The notes under the pieces were generated by a model, which ran no database searches, was not told the DNA's origin, and was given only the letters and a program-made list of their open reading frames with translations. The position numbers were made by a program, and so were the translations under genes. Of a stretch of DNA of 64,000 nt, positions 37,975 through 46,776 are shown piece by piece. How positions within the stretch are numbered: the first letter of the stretch is position 1; each line of letters opens with the position of its first letter. The DNA is from Maridesulfovibrio sp. GTDB taxonomy: Bacteria; Desulfobacterota; Desulfovibrionia; Desulfovibrionales; Desulfovibrionaceae. The stretch is taken from the NCBI RefSeq assembly GCF_963677005.1, contig NZ_OY781616.1, positions 2,675,001-2,739,000 of the forward strand, read 5' to 3'.

Positions 37975-38742
37975 CTAAACATTTTCAAGACTTCCGTCCC
38001 TGAACATATGGCTGAAACCGGCATCATAAAGAAGGGATTCAGATTCCGAATTCCTGCCCGGCAGAATGAGAAAAACTGTCTGCCGGGTGAAACCGTTCCG
38101 CACGGCTGTATCAGCAAGGTTCTCCAGCACGGTTTCAACCGATTTTTCATCCGGCCAGCCGATACGATGACCTAGGATTACCGGAGTGGCCCCGTCCATT
38201 CCTCCGGCAAGGAGCCGTTCCTGTATGCCGGAGGGATTTCCGGCGGATAAATATATGGCCATGGCCGAATTGTGTGCGGCCAGTTTTTCCAGCCCTTCAC
38301 TTTCCGGAACCGGGGTGCGGCCTTCCATGCGGGTCAGAATCAGTGTCTGGGTGCCGCCGGGCACGGTGAAGGATGCCCGCGATGCCGCAGCCGCGGCACA
38401 GGCCGAGGTGACCCCCGGAATTATCTCGAAATCTATGCCGTCGCGCTCAAGCAGCCGGACCTGTTCCTGCACCGCCCCGTAGAGAGCCGGATCGCCGGTA
38501 TGCACCCGCGCTACAGTTTCCCCTCTCGATGCGTGTTCAAGCATAAGTTCATGCGTTTCCTGCAGGGACATGGACGCCGAGTCCTCAACCCGGGCATTCT
38601 TCGCTGCCCCGGCGATGACCTCCCGAGGAACAAGCGATCCGGCGTAAAGAACCAATCCCGCCTCGGCAATTATCCGCTGCCCCTTCACGGTGATCAGTTC
38701 AGGATCTCCCGGGCCTGCACCTATAAAATAGACTTTGCTCAT
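37975..38742 (-). CDS. cbiF: Cobalt-precorrin-4 C11-methyltransferase
   Basis: 255 residues, normal length. It methylates C11 of cobalt-precorrin-4 using SAM. Seen: VYFIGAGPGDPELITVKG (the glycine-rich SAM/P loop), VLYAGSLVP, RVHTGDPALYGAVQEQ, IPGVTSACAAAAASRASFTV, MAIYLSAGNP, VILGHRIGWPDE. It is equivalent to cobM of the aerobic pathway; with cbiD and cbiET here the anaerobic name is preferred. Repeats separate it from dinB and from cbiET, so it may be its own transcript. Confidence 0.93.
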   Translation of the reverse strand: MSKVYFIGAGPGDPELITVKGQRIIAEAGLVLYAGSLVPREVIAGAAKNARVEDSASMSLQETHELMLEHASRGETVARVHTGDPALYGAVQEQVRLLERDGIDFEIIPGVTSACAAAAASRASFTVPGGTQTLILTRMEGRTPVPESEGLEKLAAHNSAMAIYLSAGNPSGIQERLLAGGMDGATPVILGHRIGWPDEKSVETVLENLADTAVRNGFTRQTVFLILPGRNSESESLLYDAGFSHMFRDGSLENV

Positions 38743-38787
38743 TTATGCTTTCCCTTAATCTGCCTGGATCGATTCTTACAGGCTGAA

Positions 38788-38862
38788 TTGATGCGCTTTG
38801 CGCCTTTATCAAAAAGATTTCGCCGCTGGCAGCCAAAGGAGATAATCCCCTTTGGAATCCCT
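38788..38862 (+). repeat. Dispersed intergenic repeat, family B, copy 3
   Basis: Starts TTGATGCGCTTTGCGCC, then CGCCGCTGGCAG, and a stem CCAAAGG / CCTTTGG around a GATAATC loop, ending GGAATCCCT. It lies between cbiF and cbiET. Confidence 0.7.
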
Positions 38863-38913
38863 AATAATTATAGAGGCCCGTGAATAGGGATACGGATCAT
38901 AAATACCAGACAG

Positions 38914-40137
38914 TTATGACCCTGCCGGTTTGTCGGCCCAGATAACGGTCACAGGATTATGCGCCCTGAAACGTATGTCCCCTACAAGGGACTCGGAAAC
39001 GGAACTCTGGAGCTGTACGGCCTGCCAGTCCCAGCCGAGCGAATCGAAAGTATCCCTTGTGCGCTGAATGCTGCCCATCAGAATGGCGTGGACGACCATG
39101 CGTCCTCCGGGCTTCAGCCGACGCGAAGCTTCCCGTATGACCGAATCGTCACGCCCTATACCTCCACCCATGAAAATACGGTCAGGGTCCGGGAGGCCCT
39201 TCAATACGTCCGGCATGGTTCCGGAGACCGGCTCCACGGTCCAGGCTCTGAACCGGCCAATATTCTCGCGGATCATCTCAATCCGTCCGGGATCTTTTTC
39301 CACGGCAAAAAAACGCGAATCCCCGGCAAGAAAAGATCCCTCCACGGATACCGACCCGCAGCCGGCGCCAAGATCCCATACGGTCTGTCCCCTGCGGAGG
39401 TCCATAAGCGCCAGTCCTGTTGCCCGCGCCGGTAATTTGGTAATCAGCCCGTTGCTGCGGACAAAGGATTCCTCCTCGCGTCCGAATAAACGCAAAGGCC
39501 CGTCATCCCCGGTGCGGGTAAGAATTACAATATTCAAATCCGCACACCTGAATCCGCTGAAGCTTTCCAGTGTGCCGCGGGTGATTTTTTCCGAATCCGT
39601 ACCAAGTTCCTCCAGAACGGACATGGAATAGTTATCCACCCCTTTTTCCAGCAGCCTGCAGGCGATGGATTCAGGATCATTCACGCGGTCGGTATATATG
39701 GCGCAATCCCTGCCGCGTTGCAAGGCGGCGTAGAGCGGGGAAAAATCACTGCGGCCATGCAGCGACAGGATTTCCAATTCTCCCTGGCTCAACCCCAGTC
39801 TGGATGCTCCGATCTGTACGGCTGAGGGCGAAGGAATTATCCGCACATTATCCGCCCCCATCAGGGGCAGGAGGGATCTGCCGACGCCGAACATGCACGG
39901 GTCCCCGTCAGCCAGCAGAACGACGCGTTTTCCGGCGTCGATCCTTTTCTGCAGTTCCCGTGCGTAATCGGACAGGGGTGACACAAAAGGGAGCACTTCG
40001 CCGCTGAATTCCGGAAAGGATTCCAGCAGCCTTTTGCCTCCGCTCAGCACATCGGCCCCGGAGATAATCCCGGATGCGGCAACTGGCGGCTCAAGTGAGC
40101 CCGGGTAAAGCCCCACAATGTACAAAGGATGTTTCAT
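38914..40137 (-). CDS. cbiET: Fused precorrin-7 C5/C15-methyltransferase and decarboxylase (CbiE-CbiT)
   Basis: 407 residues from ATG 40137 (MKHPLYIVGL). The longer frame from 40209 lacks a proper start, and the ATG itself has no strong site. CbiE (about 1-200): YIVGLYPGSLEPP, VLSGGKRLLESF, VVLLADGDPCMFGVGRSLL, IPSPSAVQIGASRLGLSQ. CbiT (about 215-400): FVRSNGLITKLPARATGLAL, VWDLGAGCGSVSVEGSFLA with the SAM-binding GAGCGS, IFMGGGIGRDDSV. The pair methylates C5 and C15 and decarboxylates the acetate on C12. Equivalent to cobL. Confidence 0.93.
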   Translation of the reverse strand: MKHPLYIVGLYPGSLEPPVAASGIISGADVLSGGKRLLESFPEFSGEVLPFVSPLSDYARELQKRIDAGKRVVLLADGDPCMFGVGRSLLPLMGADNVRIIPSPSAVQIGASRLGLSQGELEILSLHGRSDFSPLYAALQRGRDCAIYTDRVNDPESIACRLLEKGVDNYSMSVLEELGTDSEKITRGTLESFSGFRCADLNIVILTRTGDDGPLRLFGREEESFVRSNGLITKLPARATGLALMDLRRGQTVWDLGAGCGSVSVEGSFLAGDSRFFAVEKDPGRIEMIRENIGRFRAWTVEPVSGTMPDVLKGLPDPDRIFMGGGIGRDDSVIREASRRLKPGGRMVVHAILMGSIQRTRDTFDSLGWDWQAVQLQSSVSESLVGDIRFRAHNPVTVIWADKPAGS

Positions 40138-40289
40138 GCGCAATGTATACAACGTATTTCCCGGATGGCAAAGGAAGGTTATGGAGCAGTGCCTGCACTT
40201 AGCCTCCAAATAAAATGCTTATCGGCCGGACTCTTTTCTGTTATTCTTTATTTGAGCCAGTTGCGACCTTTTACCGGAGGTTGATCTCC

Positions 40290-40562
40290 ATGAAAAAAAT
40301 AATCGCCGCCGCTCTGCTGATTGCAGCCCTGCTTACCGCCTTTCACGGATTCTCCATGACCGCGCCGGTACCCGGTCCCGGGTACATGTCCCGGGTGAAC
40401 GACATGCTTGGCACCATTAACATTCAGGCGGAGATACCGGCGTACGATTACGACACATCAAACCGTGGAACACCCTACTACGTTGTAGCAGTGCTGGCCG
40501 GAGCAGCAGGAATCCTGATTCTGTCCGGACTGAACGACATTGAAGAAGAGAATGAAGGCTGA
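40290..40562 (+). CDS. Small exported protein with C-terminal membrane segment, 90 aa
   Basis: ATG 40290 with GGAGG 9 bases upstream; the frame from 40215 is rejected. It begins MKKIIAAALLIAALLTAF (signal peptide, cleavage near AFHG-FSM) and ends with a second hydrophobic stretch (YYVVAVLAGAAGILILSGL) followed by an acidic tail. In between is a short polar loop. No family recognised. It converges on the FliD-like gene with 9 bases between stops. Membrane or envelope location is predicted. Confidence 0.7.
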   Translation: MKKIIAAALLIAALLTAFHGFSMTAPVPGPGYMSRVNDMLGTINIQAEIPAYDYDTSNRGTPYYVVAVLAGAAGILILSGLNDIEEENEG

Positions 40563-40571
40563 GCCTGCGTC

Positions 40572-42359
40572 CTAACCTTTGCGTGATATGAGACGCCCTG
40601 TTTCGTCGGTGGGGTCGGATAATTCAAAATTGAAACTGTCCTCAAAGGAATCCAGCAGTTCGCGTCTGGTTTCCAGCTCAAGTTCGGTGCGCGGTGAAGG
40701 CTCCGGAAGCAGCGGAGGCAGGGAACTTTCCGGTATGAGGTATGAGCTGACTCCGTTCTCCACAACCCGATCATTGACCTGCTGCCAACCGGAGAACAGA
40801 CCTTCCTCCTCATCCTGCAGAACATCCCTGACCTTGTCCGGGTCTGCGATGAGGGCATCGTAGAACTTGTCCGAATCAAACCAGAGAACATTATCCTTCT
40901 CTGCTTCGCGCAGCCCCATCCATTCCAAGTCTACGAGGTTGTCTTCCACAGGGTCGCGCCACAGCTGGGCAAAACCTTCACGGAACAGATCCTCGGAAGG
41001 CAGAATGGTCTTGCGCAGATCGTTATAGGCATCGGTGATCAGCCCGACGTTCTTTTCCATGACCTCGACCGCCCCGACAACCCGAAGCGGGAGAGTCTCG
41101 CCGAAACTCTCCTCCAGCTCGACAATTACACGGCCCTGATCCAGAGCAAACTCTCCGGGAGCGCGTGTTTCGGATTTGCCGTTGACCACCATGACCGCAT
41201 CCGATCCGGGTCTGGCAGTCACTCCAAGCCCCAAAACATCCAGGCCCTCACCCGGATCAAGCTCAAGCCGTTCTCCGATCTTTGGGTTTACGGCGGTTAT
41301 GGCCACGGATTTCCCGTCGATAAGCTCGTATCCATTGCCGGTATAAACCGGTGAAACAAGCCGTGAGTCCACCAGTTCCGCCTCTATTTTGGAAGAAGCG
41401 TTTCCGGCGGCATCACTTATACGATTCAGCACGGTCTGCCAGGTATCACCCTGCTCCACCAGAAAGTCCATGGTCCCGGTTTCGGAACCGATGCTGAACC
41501 CTATTGAATGGGACCCGGCAGCAAGTGAAGTAACCGCGTTCACGTCAAACGCTTTTGACATGTATTGAGAAGGAGTTCCGGCGACTGTGCCGGAAAGATC
41601 GTAGCGATCCTCCTTTGCCGGGCCGACAGGGCGTTCGGTGGCGTAGAGCTTCAGACTGGATATGAGATGACCGGAAGTATCGCGGAAGGACAGACGGTTG
41701 GCGTCTTCTGCTTCGATTGCACTGACCGCGCTGTCACCGGCTTTGACGGCATAAGCGGTGTTGACGGAAAAAGCCAGCGCGGAACCGGTTCCCACCAGAT
41801 CATCAAGGTTCAGCCCAGGTGCCGTCTGCCGGACAACACAGGCCTGTACCGGCAGTGAGTCGGCATTTACCGCGTCACGCACGGCCTCCAGCACATCATC
41901 GTTACTCATACCGGAGGTAACATCTACAGCAAGGCTTTTTTTCGAGCTTCCAAGGGACATGTCGAATTTATATGTGCCCGCGTCCAGTGAGGTATCATTT
42001 TCACCGCTAAAGCCTCTGGAATAATAACGATAATAGCGCTGCGCATCATTGGTGGGAATAATGGAAGCCTCGATCCTGCCGTCCAGTTCCGGGTCACCCA
42101 CAACCAGACGGGCGTCACTCAGACCGAAACCGTCAGACGGCCAACGAAAGGAAGCCAGTGTTTCACTGAGTGACCTGACCTTGGACTGCACATCCATGGC
42201 AATGGATGGTCCGGCAAGCTCATAGCTATTTTTCAGGGCAGCACGGTCGAAACGGTCCTTCCAGTATGAGTCCGGAAAGACCTGCTTGAGCGGATCAGAC
42301 TTCTCCGTCGTGTCCGTTTTCCATATGAGATTGCTTCCGTCCAGCGTCAGGTCCGTCAC
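40572..42359 (-). CDS. FliD-like flagellar protein (putative, non-canonical)
   Basis: 595 residues from GTG 42359 with a GAAG-type site; the TTG at 42389 is an alternative. Its 5' end overlaps the 3' end of truA by 65 bases. Residue layout: helical N-terminal region (MDVQSKVRSLSETLASF), a beta-rich middle with repeated segments (SVNTAYAVKAGDSAVSA, SIGFSIGSETGTMDFLV), and a long C-terminal helical region (LLDSFEDSFNFELSD). The alternating beta modules and segments such as TWQTVLNRISDAAGNASSKI resemble the filament-capping protein FliD, and fliJ and motE are upstream, but I cannot confirm the family. Alternatives are a flagellin-like or adhesin protein. Confidence 0.45.
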   Translation of the reverse strand: MTDLTLDGSNLIWKTDTTEKSDPLKQVFPDSYWKDRFDRAALKNSYELAGPSIAMDVQSKVRSLSETLASFRWPSDGFGLSDARLVVGDPELDGRIEASIIPTNDAQRYYRYYSRGFSGENDTSLDAGTYKFDMSLGSSKKSLAVDVTSGMSNDDVLEAVRDAVNADSLPVQACVVRQTAPGLNLDDLVGTGSALAFSVNTAYAVKAGDSAVSAIEAEDANRLSFRDTSGHLISSLKLYATERPVGPAKEDRYDLSGTVAGTPSQYMSKAFDVNAVTSLAAGSHSIGFSIGSETGTMDFLVEQGDTWQTVLNRISDAAGNASSKIEAELVDSRLVSPVYTGNGYELIDGKSVAITAVNPKIGERLELDPGEGLDVLGLGVTARPGSDAVMVVNGKSETRAPGEFALDQGRVIVELEESFGETLPLRVVGAVEVMEKNVGLITDAYNDLRKTILPSEDLFREGFAQLWRDPVEDNLVDLEWMGLREAEKDNVLWFDSDKFYDALIADPDKVRDVLQDEEEGLFSGWQQVNDRVVENGVSSYLIPESSLPPLLPEPSPRTELELETRRELLDSFEDSFNFELSDPTDETGRLISRKG

Positions 42360-43110
42360 AACCTTCTTCCCCGTAATAGACGGCCTCAAGGCACAAACCC
42401 TGCGCAGGAGCTGTTGCCGGGGCCATGGTTCTGTCCTTCTTCTCTAATAAAGATCGGACAAAACCGGGATCTGCTTTACCCCGACCAATCTCGACAAGGC
42501 AGCCCACCATATTTCGGACCATCTGTTTCAGGAACCCGGACCCGCAGACCCGCAGCACGATTTCGTCACGGTTTTGCCCGGACTGTCTGCTGAATTCATA
42601 GATTTCCCGCACAGTGGAACTCACCGGGGTTCCCGTGTTCTGGAACGATGCAAAATCGTGCTTGCCAAGAAACATTTCCATGCCCCTGTCCAGCATTTCC
42701 AGATCAAGCGGGCCGCATTTCCAGACGTACCTCCTGCGCCAGGGCAGGAAAAATCCGTTATTCAGCCAGAGTGTGTAGGTGTAGGATTTACGGACCGCGT
42801 TGAAGCGGGAATGAAAATCCCCGGAAACGGGGATGCAGTCCAATACAGTGATATCATCGGGAAGAAGGGAATTCAGAGCCCGCTGCCAGGGAACTGAAGC
42901 CATGCGGTCGTCCACATCGAAATGGACCACCTGACCGAGCGCATGAACTCCGCTGTCGGTTCTTCCGGAACCGTGCACGCGAATCTGCGTTCCTGTTATG
43001 CGGGAAATTGCTGTTTCCAGTTCGCCCTGCACCGTGCGCACGCCCTTTTGCAACTGCCAGCCGCAAAAGTCCGTACCGTCATAGGCGATGGTTATTCTTA
43101 TTCTTTGCAC
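42295..43110 (-). CDS. truA: tRNA pseudouridine(38-40) synthase
   Basis: 271 residues. It converts U38-U40 of the tRNA anticodon arm to pseudouridine. Seen: IAYDGTDFCGWQLQ, VHGSGRTDSGVHALGQVVHFD with the catalytic Asp in GRTDSGVHA, SYTYTLW, LGKHDFASFQNTG, SGFLKQMVRNMVGCLVEIGRG, APAQGLCLEAV. All family motifs are present, with a normal length plus a short charged tail. It lies between motE and the FliD-like gene, which overlap or flank it on the same strand. Confidence 0.96.
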   Translation of the reverse strand: MQRIRITIAYDGTDFCGWQLQKGVRTVQGELETAISRITGTQIRVHGSGRTDSGVHALGQVVHFDVDDRMASVPWQRALNSLLPDDITVLDCIPVSGDFHSRFNAVRKSYTYTLWLNNGFFLPWRRRYVWKCGPLDLEMLDRGMEMFLGKHDFASFQNTGTPVSSTVREIYEFSRQSGQNRDEIVLRVCGSGFLKQMVRNMVGCLVEIGRGKADPGFVRSLLEKKDRTMAPATAPAQGLCLEAVYYGEEGCDGPDAGRKQSHMENGHDGEV

Positions 43111-43178
43111 ACGACGCCTTCGAAATCAGATTATCAAAAAACGGGAAGCGCACCGGAGAAGGTCTTATTGGAGCCGGA

Positions 43179-43868
43179 TCAGGGCTGATTTCCTTCCAGC
43201 GGAACCTGAAGCTTGGTCAGCTCTTCGGAAAGCTTGGCGGCTTTTTTGGGCTCAACCAGTCCGAGTATGGCTCCGGCATTGCGACCGCGCATGCCAGACA
43301 ATATTTTGACAGCCAGATCGGTATCAAGTGATTCGATAACCTGAGCGGCGCTTTTGGCCTTCATCGCAGTATAGACGCCTACCAGATGCTTGATTTTGGC
43401 ATCCTTGAGCACATCCGCGTCAGCAAGCATTTTCTTGAGCCGCTTTTCCAGCGCATTGAGGTCGGCCAGTTTCTTGTCCAGATTCTGTTCCAGAGTGCGT
43501 AACGAACGTTCCTTGCGGGCCAGTTCATCTTCCTTGGCCTTGAGGGCCTTCCAGTCCAGTTCGGACATTTCGGAAGGACGGGCCTTTTCCTGCCCGGCGG
43601 CTTTTGCGGGGTCATTCTGCGGTTTCGGGGCTTCAGCGGCTACGGCTTTGGGGGTTTCCACCACGTTGCGGACAACACTGGTATCCACAGCCTTATCCAT
43701 GGCTTCTTCAGCATGCCGGCCAAGGTCAAAACCGATCGAGCCGATCAGGGAAAGCTTAAGCAGGGCGAGAAAGATAAGACAGAAAAGAATCTTAGAAATT
43801 TTTAGGTTTGAAGCGAAGAGTTGCCATCTCGTCGTACTCTTTCTGTTCTTTGAGTCGTTCTTCTTCAT
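43179..43868 (-). CDS. motE: MotE-like flagellar protein with MgtE-N domain
   Basis: 229 residues. One membrane segment (KISKILFCLIFLALLKLSLIG, about 23-43), a long coiled coil (AKEDELARKERSLRTLEQ and following), and a C-terminal MgtE-N-type helical domain (KHLVGVYTAMKAKSAAQVIE, LAVKILSGMRGRNAGAILG). MotE proteins chaperone or position MotC/stator-associated parts of the flagellar motor in other bacteria. Its start overlaps the end of fliJ by 77 bases, which supports a flagellar role. Name by domain architecture and neighbours. Confidence 0.75.
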   Translation of the reverse strand: MKKNDSKNRKSTTRWQLFASNLKISKILFCLIFLALLKLSLIGSIGFDLGRHAEEAMDKAVDTSVVRNVVETPKAVAAEAPKPQNDPAKAAGQEKARPSEMSELDWKALKAKEDELARKERSLRTLEQNLDKKLADLNALEKRLKKMLADADVLKDAKIKHLVGVYTAMKAKSAAQVIESLDTDLAVKILSGMRGRNAGAILGLVEPKKAAKLSEELTKLQVPLEGNQP

Positions 43869-44229
43869 AATACTTTTTCGCCTGATTCTCTTTGAGTTTT
43901 TCCAGCAGCTTTCGTTCCTTTGACTTTTTCACAGCTTCTGCACGACTCTTTTGCAAATTGAGGGCCAACTGTTTCAATCTGTTGTGTGCAGACTGCAGAT
44001 CAGTCTTCAGGGCTTCATCATACTGTCGCCACAGCCACATACTGTCAGCATCCAGACTCTCGTACTTATGTTTGCGATGGGCGACGATCTGCTCTTCGAT
44101 GGCAAAGACAGCCTTTTTCTGGTCCTGATGCAGTTGTCTGGCTTCGGCAAGGGCCATGGCGGCCTGCTCTTCAGCCTGCATTCTGAACTCCAGGACCTTT
44201 TCAAGCTTGAAAACGAATTTACCTGGCAT
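43792..44229 (-). CDS. fliJ: Flagellar export protein FliJ
   Basis: 145 residues, entirely helical, predicted coiled coil. Starts MPGKFVFKLEKVLEFRMQAE and continues with long heptad patterns rich in Lys/Glu/Gln (QLALNLQKSRAEAVKKSKER). FliJ is the cytosolic general chaperone and stalk of the flagellar type III export ATPase. Length and position next to motE agree. Weak sequence conservation is normal for the family, so the call rests mainly on architecture and context. Confidence 0.75.
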   Translation of the reverse strand: MPGKFVFKLEKVLEFRMQAEEQAAMALAEARQLHQDQKKAVFAIEEQIVAHRKHKYESLDADSMWLWRQYDEALKTDLQSAHNRLKQLALNLQKSRAEAVKKSKERKLLEKLKENQAKKYYEEERLKEQKEYDEMATLRFKPKNF

Positions 44230-44247
44230 GCGGGGAAAAACCGTGCG

Positions 44248-44412
44248 CTATTTCTTTTCTTCGGGTCGGCCGGCGAGTCCGCAATAACCCTTTCCGGATT
44301 CGACAACCCGCCACATCATGCACATTCCGGCCTGACAGAATTTCATTTTGTCGTCACTGGTCATAAGGTAGGGACAATATTTGAACTTGGCTTCATTTTC
44401 ACTGTAGAGCAT
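44248..44412 (-). CDS. Small cysteine-rich protein, 54 aa
   Basis: A small ORF between the secreted-protein gene (stop 44424) and fliJ (start 44229). It reads MLYSENEAKFKYCPYLMTSD, then a C-x4-C pair (FCQAGMC), MMWRVVESG, GYCGLAG, and a basic end. Four cysteines with this spacing suggest a metal-binding or redox module. The ribosome-binding site is a weak AGGGG. It fits snugly in the operon with a 12-base upstream gap and an 18-base downstream gap, which is the main support. No family named. Confidence 0.6.
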   Translation of the reverse strand: MLYSENEAKFKYCPYLMTSDDKMKFCQAGMCMMWRVVESGKGYCGLAGRPEEKK

Positions 44413-44423
44413 CCGCTGAACCC

Positions 44424-45641
44424 CTATTTATCGTTCTGAACCAACCGGGTGAAGATCAGGCACTGCTTTCCCATTGCCTGCTTCACATATTCCTTGACCA
44501 GAATCCCGATGCGTTCCTCACGGGTGAACTTGTCGGCATATTTACCGCCTTCGTAGACTTCCTGAAATTTATCTGAAATCACAGGATGCTTTCTGGCGTA
44601 TTCTTCTACATTTTTCGCGTATTCAGAAATCCTGGCATCCACTTCCGCTTTGGGCATGGCTTCTATTTCTCTTACCCTTTCTGCAAATTCCTGCGGAGCG
44701 GGAAGAGTTTTCGATTCCATCAGCGAATTGAAAGCCCTTGCGAACCGCTGGCTGCCCTCGAAAATGTGATTGGGGCGGACAACATTCAGTCCGGCCCATC
44801 CGGCACGGAGCCATTTAAAGAGGTAGTTTACGGTCTTATTCGGATCATTGCGATCCTGTATGTAAACGGAAACGGACATGGAATCGTACATGTAAGTGTC
44901 CATCCAGCCCATGCCGCCCTTGGTCAGTCCGGGAATGCCGCTGTAAAAATAATTCCACTGGTTATCATCCACGACAAGCCCCTTCATCCCGACTTCGGAC
45001 TCGTCGGCCTGTCTGGAGACGGAAAGGAAGGCATCGCGGCCGTCATATTTGAGCAGAACCAGCAACCGGTTCAAATCGTAACGATAGTAACCGCCACCGA
45101 AAGAGTCCGGAGTATTGACTTCGAACTCCTTACCCCGCCACATTCTGGGCGAGTCACAATCGCCGAGATACTTCCAAGGCTGGACTTTGTCTGCATAGAA
45201 CTGACTTTCCGGGTACCAGCCGCTGACCCTTATAACGGAAGGATAGATGGCGTAGTTCGGGATATCCGGATTGTAGGTATATTCAAGGATCCTATCCAGC
45301 CCTGCGTTGACCGTCATACGCATGGCTGCTCCGTTCGCGGAATCACGCTTGGGCAGATTAATGATTGAATCAGTGGGTTCGGACTGGTCCACGTAGGCCA
45401 GCAAAGCCTTTATTCTGGAACCGTCAAAGACGTTTCCATTGCCCGCAACCGTTTGCATGAGATAGTTGATTCCCTCTGTGACGGGCTTTGGAAGCTGTAC
45501 CTCTTTCTTGTCTTTATCCTTCAGAAAAGAGGTACACTGGGCATCCGGAAGGTTAAGAAACAAACTCCCCAGAAAGATAAAAAAGGCAAGCACAAAACGT
45601 AACGTAATCGCTTTGGAAACCGGGGAAAAAATAATTTTCAT
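44424..45641 (-). CDS. Secreted protein of unknown function, first in the fliJ operon
   Basis: 405 residues. N-terminal signal peptide (ITLRFVLAFFIFLGSLFLNL, cleavage likely near DAQC-TS). The mature protein is beta-rich with many aromatic residues (KYLGDCDSPRMWRGKEFE, GGGYYRYDLNRLLVLL, GIPGLTKGGMGWMDTY). The C-terminal 100 residues are helical and charged (FAERVREIEAMPKAEVD, YAKNVEEYARKHP). No enzyme motif. It is translated in the same operon as fliJ and motE, suggesting an envelope or motility-linked role, not proven. Confidence 0.75.
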   Translation of the reverse strand: MKIIFSPVSKAITLRFVLAFFIFLGSLFLNLPDAQCTSFLKDKDKKEVQLPKPVTEGINYLMQTVAGNGNVFDGSRIKALLAYVDQSEPTDSIINLPKRDSANGAAMRMTVNAGLDRILEYTYNPDIPNYAIYPSVIRVSGWYPESQFYADKVQPWKYLGDCDSPRMWRGKEFEVNTPDSFGGGYYRYDLNRLLVLLKYDGRDAFLSVSRQADESEVGMKGLVVDDNQWNYFYSGIPGLTKGGMGWMDTYMYDSMSVSVYIQDRNDPNKTVNYLFKWLRAGWAGLNVVRPNHIFEGSQRFARAFNSLMESKTLPAPQEFAERVREIEAMPKAEVDARISEYAKNVEEYARKHPVISDKFQEVYEGGKYADKFTREERIGILVKEYVKQAMGKQCLIFTRLVQNDK

Positions 45642-46202
<561 letters not shown>

Positions 46203-46226
46203 TGCCAGTTAATAACAATAACCACG

Positions 46227-46256
46227 AAAAGGCGTCCGGAGAGACGCCTTTTTTTT
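46227..46256 (+). terminator. Intrinsic terminator of ferredoxin
   Basis: Perfect stem AAGGCGTC / GACGCCTT with a 6-base loop, followed by a run of T, about 27 bases after the stop codon. Confidence 0.9.
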
Positions 46257-46285
46257 CAACCCCTTATAAAGAATAGATCAAATCA

Positions 46286-46774
46286 CTACAGATCAACGAA
46301 TGAGCATTCCATATTCTGCTCATCGTCCACTTCAACAAAGGCAAAACCGGGACGAAATTCGTCACGGGGTGATGTCATGCTTCCGGGATTGAGCATCTGT
46401 ACACCGGAACGGATGGCCCAGTCCCGCATATGGGTATGTCCGTAGCAGACCAGATCAAAAGACGGGCCGAAATTGTCTGCCACATTTGCCGCAACACGAG
46501 AACGGCTGCCCCATCCGTGAGCGATACCTATGCTTAACCCGTTGAATGATACGGACTGCATCGGCTGCAGGTAGTCGGAAAGCCGCCATTCATCGCAGTT
46601 ACCGAGTGCGGCATGAAAATTGGGATGCTGGCAAAAGAACTGCCAGACCGAAAACGAAACCATATCGCCGCAATGCAGCAGCAGGTCGGCATCGGCAAGG
46701 TAAGTATTAAAAACCTCCGTGAGCCGCTTGTCCGGCTCACGGAGGTGAGTATCTGATATGACTGCTATCTTCAC
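46286..46774 (-). CDS. YfcE-type metallophosphodiesterase
   Basis: 162 residues. All metal-binding motifs are there: AVISDTHLREPD, DLLLHCGDMVS, LGNCDEWR, GIAHGWGSRS, CYGHTHMRDW. These sites bind two metals that hydrolyse phosphodiesters. The family includes YfcE/MJ0936 phosphodiesterases. Its start is 2 bases before the end of mlaA, so it is likely the last gene of the Mla operon. Whether it acts on phospholipids or nucleotides is not known. Confidence 0.92.
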   Translation of the reverse strand: MKIAVISDTHLREPDKRLTEVFNTYLADADLLLHCGDMVSFSVWQFFCQHPNFHAALGNCDEWRLSDYLQPMQSVSFNGLSIGIAHGWGSRSRVAANVADNFGPSFDLVCYGHTHMRDWAIRSGVQMLNPGSMTSPRDEFRPGFAFVEVDDEQNMECSFVDL

Positions 46775-46776
46775 GG

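Noticed and set aside
35517-40137. Cobalamin riboswitch near the cbi block
   Set aside because: No B12-box-like sequence was recognised in the gaps; the gaps hold the dispersed repeats instead.
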